A stretch of DNA of 64,000 nt from Calliopum simillimum (Eukaryota; Arthropoda; Insecta; Diptera; Lauxaniidae). A program made the position numbers and the translations under genes. The first letter of the stretch is position 1. Every line of letters begins with the position of its first letter. The stretch covers positions 81,725,697 to 81,789,696 of the forward strand of contig OX638371.1 of assembly GCA_951812925.1 (NCBI GenBank). The letters are read 5' to 3'. The notes beneath the pieces were generated by a model. The model was not told the origin of the DNA and did not search any database. It worked only from the letters and a program-made list of their open reading frames with translations. This document shows, piece after piece, positions 58,488-64,000 of this stretch.

Positions 58488-61400
58488 TAAGTTAAAAGTA
58501 CCTGGAGACCGATCCCTGCTCAGTCAACAATCTGATCTTATTGCTTTAGTCGATGTTTTTATTCATAGCTATTTTTTGTTATGAAACTTGTATCATTTCA
58601 CTTCTAACGGTCATGCTTTCAAAATGATAAATAAACCGATCAGAATAATAATAAGAAAAAACACGGAAAGCATCGAATGGTATAAAAAAATATCAAAAAC
58701 TCGAATTTTTTTTTGGTGAAATAAAATGCCATAAAATAAATAAATTGGATATGCCACGCACCCAAAATATTTCGTCTTTTGTATGGCGGCTTAAATATCT
58801 TATCTTGAAAGGATCATAACTCGGAAAATAAGAATCCTATTGGAAAATTCAGAAAGGATATTCGGATAAGGAAGAGTGTAACTGTTCGATGCTATTAATA
58901 AAAAAGAATTTCACCATTTCTTGTAGCTACGCTGTAAGACTGAACACAGCATTTTCTTCAACTTCAAGCAAGGATATTTCAAAATCCAGCAGGTATAATG
59001 ACATTTCTGCTGATGAAGTCGGATTCAGCGCCAAAAAGTACATATGACTGTATATAAGAATTAAACAGTTCATTCCATTTTTTTTGTGCCTGAGTTATTA
59101 ACCAAAATTTTTATTTTGATAAAAAAGTAGGCGTGGCAATTATTAAACAAAGCCTTCTTTTCTTATGCTTTAGATACTCCTGATCCAGATTCGCATACCA
59201 AATTTCATCAAAATATGTTGCATCATTTGCGAGAAATAGCATTTAATGTGTTTTACTTGTATGGGAGGTTCCACGCGCACTTTCGATATTTTGCCTAATT
59301 TCAGGTCGTAGGTGCCTAATAGCAAGTAGACGCTCTACAGTTAAATTCAGAAAGATGTGGGCGGTGCCACGCCCTTCAATGAGTTTTCCCAATATAACGG
59401 CATATCACATATTAATACTTGTTTACATAGGTAACATCCCTTAAATTTTCATCAAAATTGTTGGAGTCGTTTTCGAGTAATATTGAATCAAAATTTTCAA
59501 AGGCCGAAAAGTGGGCGTGGCACTTCTTTGATCCCGCCCGCTTTTTGTTTGTTACATGGTATTATTAAGCAGTACCTACATACCAAATTTCATTAAAATA
59601 CCTTGTAACATTTGCGAGAAATAGCATTTAACGTATTTTGCTTGTATGGGAGGTTCCACGCGCAACGGCGATATTTTGCCCACTTACAGATCAGAGATGC
59701 CTTATAGCAAGTAAGCTACCCACAAATAGTTTTAGAATGATTACTTTATTAGTTTGCATTTAATACCGTTTTATATTTTTGAGGGCGATGCCACGCCCTT
59801 CAACGAGTTTTCTCAATATAACGGCATATCACATATTAATACTTGTTTGCATAGGTAACATCCCCTAAATTTTCATCAAAATTGTTGGAGTCGTTTTCGA
59901 GTAATATTGAGTCAAAATTTTCAAGGGTTGAAAAGTGGGCGTGATACTCCTTCGATCCCGCCCACTTTTTGTCCGTTGCAAGGTATTATTAAACCGTACT
60001 CGCTCACTAAATTTCATTCAAATACCTTGTATGGTTTGCAAGTTATGACCATATCAAATCTAAAAATGCCACGCCCCCTGGTGAGCATTTAAAAAGTTCG
60101 GGCACAGCTCATTCTTCATTGTATGCCAATGTCTAACATTATCCGAAGTTTCATTAAAATCGCAGTTGCCGTTTTCGAGAAAAAGTTTTGCCTGTCCAAA
60201 CATACGTAAGTACATACAATTTTATCTCGGAGAGCCAGTGCTTGGCTGACCCTCCTCATAGTATCAGAGCTGAATTTTTTTGTGAGTGTTCTTCCAATAG
60301 TAGGTATGAACTTTTGTTCTAGTGAAATCCGGAGAGGTGGTGCCTACGTGAGATATCTGGTGCAAAAGGTCGAGAAAAACAGTTTTTTGCAAATATCTCG
60401 CTAACGGTTATATATACAAAAAAATTAAGTGGCTCAAATTTGTAGCTCAGCAAACTTCATATCGGAAGGTGGTGCTAATTGTTTTCGTACGACCTATAGT
60501 TTAGGAGATATGGTAAAGTGAAATTGGACCTTCCGATCCAACATATAAAATCCATACTTTTTTTTCCTTTAGTCGGTCTATTTTATAGTTTTAAAGTATG
60601 CACCAAAATTCGAGACCAATTTCACTGTCGTACAAAAAGTTATTCAGGCACAAAAGTCGAGAAAATTAGTATCTCGCTTACCCTTATTTCTACAAAAAAA
60701 TGATGCCCAACAATTTTGTAGCTCAGAAAATTTCATATCAAAAAGTGGTGCAAATTGTTTTCGTAAGACCCACAGATTAGGAGATATGCTATTTTAAAGT
60801 ATTTTCCGCATACAAGTGTTCATAGTAATATGAATGTTGATTTTCAAAGCACTATAACTATGCCTACGTCATAGTATCATGGCTGAATTTTTTTGTGGAT
60901 ATTCTTCTAATAGGAAAAACTGATTTTTGTTTTAGTCAAACCGTGAGATGTGGTGACTTCGCGAGATATCGAGCATAGTTATAGTTATTTGAAAATCAAC
61001 TTTCAAAAAATAGATTTTCTCTACCTTTCGCACCCGATATCTCACAAAGGCACCACCGCTCATGGTTTGACTAAAACAAAAGTAAGTACCCACTATTGAA
61101 AAAATGCCCACAAAAAAATGCAGCCATGATACCATGACGTAGGCATAGTTATAGTAATTTCAAAATCAACTTTCAATAAACTGATTTCCTCTAACTTTTG
61201 CACCCGATATCTCGCGAAGTTAGAATTCCCAATTCGTGAGATATCGGGTGCAAAAGTCGATGAAATCAGTTTTTTGAAAATTGATTTTGAAATTACTATA
61301 ACTATGCCTACTTCATGGTATCATGGCTGCATTTTTTTGTGAGCATTCTTCCAATAGTAGGTACTAACTTTTGTTTTAGTCAAACCGTGAAAGGTGGTGC

Positions 61401-62155
61401 ATTCGTGAGATATCTGGTGCGAAAGGAAGAGAAAATCAGTTTTTCCTATTAGAAGAATATCCACAAAAAAATTCAGCCATGATACTATGGCGTAGGCGTA
61501 GTTATAGTACTTTGAAAATCAACATTCATATTACTATGAACACTTGTATGCGGAAAATACTTTAAAATAGCATATCTCCTAATCTGTGGGTCTTACGAAA
61601 ACAATTTGCACCACTTTTTGATATGAAATTTTCTAAGCTACAAAATTGTTGGGCATCATTTTTTTGTAGAAATAAGGGTAAGCGAGATACTAATTTTCTC
61701 GACCTTTGTGCCTGAATAACTTTTTGTACGACAGTGAAATTAGTCTCGAATTTTGGTGCATACTTTGAAACTATAAAATAGACCGACTGAAGGAAAAAAA
61801 ATTATGGATTTTATATGTTGGATTGGAAGGTCCAATTTCACTGGACCATATCTCCTAAACTATAGGTCGTACGAAAACAACTAGCACCACCTTCCGATAT
61901 GAAGTTTGCTGAGCTACAAAATTGCGGAACTTAATTTTTTTGTAGATATGGCCGTTAGCGAGATATTTGCAAAAAACAGTTTTGCTCGACCTTTTGCACC
62001 CGATATCTCACGTAGGCACCACTTCTCCGGATTTCACTAGAACAAAAATTCATACCTACTATTGGAAGAACACTCACAAAAAAAATTCAGCTTTAATACT
62101 ATAAGGAGTGTCAGCCAAGCGCTGGCTCTTAGTCTACAAGAAGAGAAGATGTTTG
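58488..62155 (+). repeat. About 1.7-kb dispersed repeat, copy 2, split by a palindrome
   Basis: 58498-60231 follows the order of 48300-49967 (GGAGACCGATCCCTGCTC, ATTTCGTCTTTTGTATGGCG, GGGCGTGGCAATTATTAAAC). Its last bases (AAGAAGAGAAGATGT) reappear at 62138-62152, beyond the inserted palindrome. An extra piece at about 59000-59105 is absent from copy 1. Confidence 0.7.
60232..62128. mobile_element. 1.9-kb compound foldback
   Basis: Tips GAGCCAGTGCTTGGCTGAC and GTCAGCCAAGCGCTGGCTC. Arms of about 670 bp (60232-60900 and 61440-62128) are near-complementary. The centre contains three or four further alternating copies of an ATAGTATCATGGCTGAATTT unit. The arms contain AATATCTCGCTAACGGTTAT and TTCGTACGACCTATAGTTTA. 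No coding capacity. Confidence 0.82.
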
Positions 62156-63233
62156 TTAATTAAATTTGAATTATACATTAGTAGAGGAAGCCAAATTATA
62201 TTTGTACTGCATTTTGTATATATTTTTCCCCATTACGCGTAGATACTATTACAGCGCTGCCTAATGAACTACAAATAAATAAGACGCACATAATTTAAGT
62301 GCAAAAAAATTGCCATGGCATGCTCATTATTTTATTTTAAGTGCCTAAAATGCTGCCACATGCTTTAATAACCCATTAAATAGGGATATAAAAAAAGAGA
62401 TGTATCTTCAATGTTGCCGTTTGCTGACATTTTTAGGACAATACAAGGACGTTGCTAACACAACGAAATAAGAAAATAAATTCTGTAACTTTTTTTTTGG
62501 AATGAATTCGACACCTCAGCAAGCGTCAGTTACTTATTACTTTCTCTTCTTTCGTTTTTTGTGCTTTTTTATTTTTAGACACTAGCAATTTATCATTCGG
62601 ACATATTTTATATGTGTTATAATAATGAGAGCTGTGCTAATTTCGTATTACTCGTAAATGCCATAGCTTTTGTGGCTAAGAAATAAGTCCTTTTCAACAA
62701 TAACAGTAAGCAACTACAGCTATAATCCTTCTACACAAAGTTTCCCATACAAATGTATTTTTCATTTAGTTTTCAAGTGTATAATTATTTTTTAAATGCA
62801 ACATATTGAAAAAAACTTATTTAAACAAATTAAACAGCATAAAAAAGCCAAAAAAATTCGGAAACATTTGTGATGTTTACTTAAGTGACTGATTCCATTT
62901 CAATTCATACGGTGAGTGTGCACTTAGGTTTGCGTATCAACTTCAAACTAGCAAAATATTTTTTTTCAATCAAAATAAGGGAACACGTATTTTATTTTTT
63001 TTTGATTTGATTTGGAACAAAATTGAAGATTTTCTGGCGTTTTGTAGGAATTTTGCCGTAAATTTTATTTTGAAAAAATCATGAAGTGCATTCGGTTTTT
63101 TCAACCGCATTTCTTTATTTTTAAACTTTTTTACATGAATCGAAATGTACCTAATGATCCATGAAATTATTTTACGTAATATGGGAAAAACTAATTTCTT
63201 TAACCCTTAGTTTCCTTAAAATTGACTTTTATA
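62156..63233. other. Non-coding DNA
   Basis: AT-rich; no recognised feature. Confidence 0.4.
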
Positions 63234-64000
63234 CAGGGTCCGCCATTTAACATTTTTTTTTTTCAACTAGTGCTTATTTCGTGAATGGTAACATTTAGCT
63301 CAAGTCTGATTTGACAGATAATTAGTTTTATCCTTCCGCTAATAATGGAAAATCATTTCATTTAAATGGCTGCCTCGGCTGGCCATGCAGTAGCCTACAC
63401 GATCGGTCCAATTTTTAATCACATTATCGATTGTGTGCAGCTGTATTTCACCAATGGCTTCACGAATATTGTCCTTTAAAGCGTCAATTGTCTCTGGTTT
63501 GTCGGCGTAACACTTATCTTTGAGGGCACCCCACAAATAATAGTTCAACGGTGTCAAATCGCTGCTCTGAGGTGGCCAAACGACATCAGCTCTGCGGTTG
63601 ATAATGCGATCTTCTAAAACAGGGCGCAAAACATCGAGTGTAGCTTCGGCTGTGTGGCACGTAGCGCCGTCCTGTTGAAACCAAATGTTGCCAATATCCT
63701 CCTCTTCAATTTTTGTGAACAAAAATTCGTTCAACATGGCCCGATAACGATCGCCATTGACTGTAACGGCCACTCCTTGCTCATTTTCGAAGAAAAATGA
63801 CCCAATTATGCCTCTGCGACCAAAATCCACACCAAACAGTGACTCGTTTTGGGTGCAGCGGCTTTTCAATGTATGCGTGCGGGTTTTTTGTGCCCCAAAT
63901 GCGACAATGTTGCTTGTTTACATACCCGCCAAAATCAAAATGAGCTTCATCTGAAAAGATGATTTTTTTGGCAAAATTGGTATTTTTCTGTAAGTCGATC
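63234..64000 (-). mobile_element. Second DD41D element, truncated by the window end
   Basis: Begins CAGGGTCCGCCATTT after TA at 63232-63233, the likely right TIR. The transposase enters from the window edge. Its TIR and protein differ clearly from the 52.9-kb element, so it is a different subfamily. Confidence 0.75.
63339..64000 (-). pseudogene. DD41D transposase, catalytic part, frameshifted
   Basis: From the window edge one frame reads through KKIIFSDEAHFDFGGYVNKQ (first Asp) to VTVWCGFW. A one-base frameshift near 63815 moves to IIGSFFFENEQGVAVTVNGD, then NIWFQQDGATCHTAEA (second Asp). The third position, SSDLTPLNYYLWG, has Asn (AAC) where the 52.9-kb relative has Asp, so the triad is broken. 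Ends normally at 63339. Partial: the N-terminus lies outside the window. Confidence 0.85.

Noticed and set aside
1..64000. Retroelements (LTR or LINE) or viral insertions
   Set aside because: No reverse transcriptase, integrase, gag-like or LTR structure was seen in the translations or ends examined.

Overview
The window is nuclear DNA of a dipteran fly: it is AT-rich, has spliced genes with GT-AG introns (several of 60-85 bp), polyadenylation signals, and very dense Class II transposon debris. A large-genome brachyceran such as a tephritid fruit fly is plausible, but the sequence alone does not fix the genus. The only host genes I can support are two, arranged head to head. (1) Minus strand, 10909 down to 5090: a complete five-exon Vps60/CHMP5 gene (ESCRT-III subunit, 224 aa). 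(2) Plus strand, 13239 to 41710: a complete 14-exon orthologue of GPR155/LYCHOS, called anchor in Drosophila. It has a PIN-like permease domain, a seven-helix GPCR-like region and a C-terminal DEP domain (941 aa). In both genes every splice junction keeps the reading frame and the totals divide by three. About 2.3 kb separates the two start codons and should hold both promoters.

Layout. 1-5 kb: nested repeats downstream of Vps60, a host repeat interrupted by a TIR element and by a 973-bp foldback. 5.1-10.9 kb: Vps60. Its 3.6-kb intron 3 carries two near-identical 650-671-bp palindromic elements with different 9-bp target duplications, a mariner deletion derivative and a 107-bp palindrome. Its intron 2 carries another foldback. 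10.9-13.2 kb: shared upstream region. 13.4-36.7 kb: one 23-kb intron of the anchor gene, filled with two deleted mariners, two Helitron-like elements with tandem repeats, a TTA-flanked MITE, several TIR elements and a DD37E derivative. 36.7-41.7 kb: the remaining 13 anchor exons. 42.6-64 kb: repeats only. These comprise large palindromes, a decayed DD37E transposase, an almost intact DD41D mariner-like element (one stop codon), a third Helitron copy, two direct copies of a roughly 1.7-kb repeat (one split by a 1.9-kb palindrome), and a second DD41D element cut by the window edge.

The recurring theme is long self-complementary DNA. At least seven separate elements could form long hairpins, several of them inside introns and so present in pre-mRNA. 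Vps60 acts in ESCRT-III membrane remodelling at endosomes. LYCHOS/GPR155 is a lysosomal cholesterol sensor acting on mTORC1 in mammals. Both are endolysosomal, but nothing in the sequence shows that they are co-regulated. I see no bacterial, viral or organellar genes.
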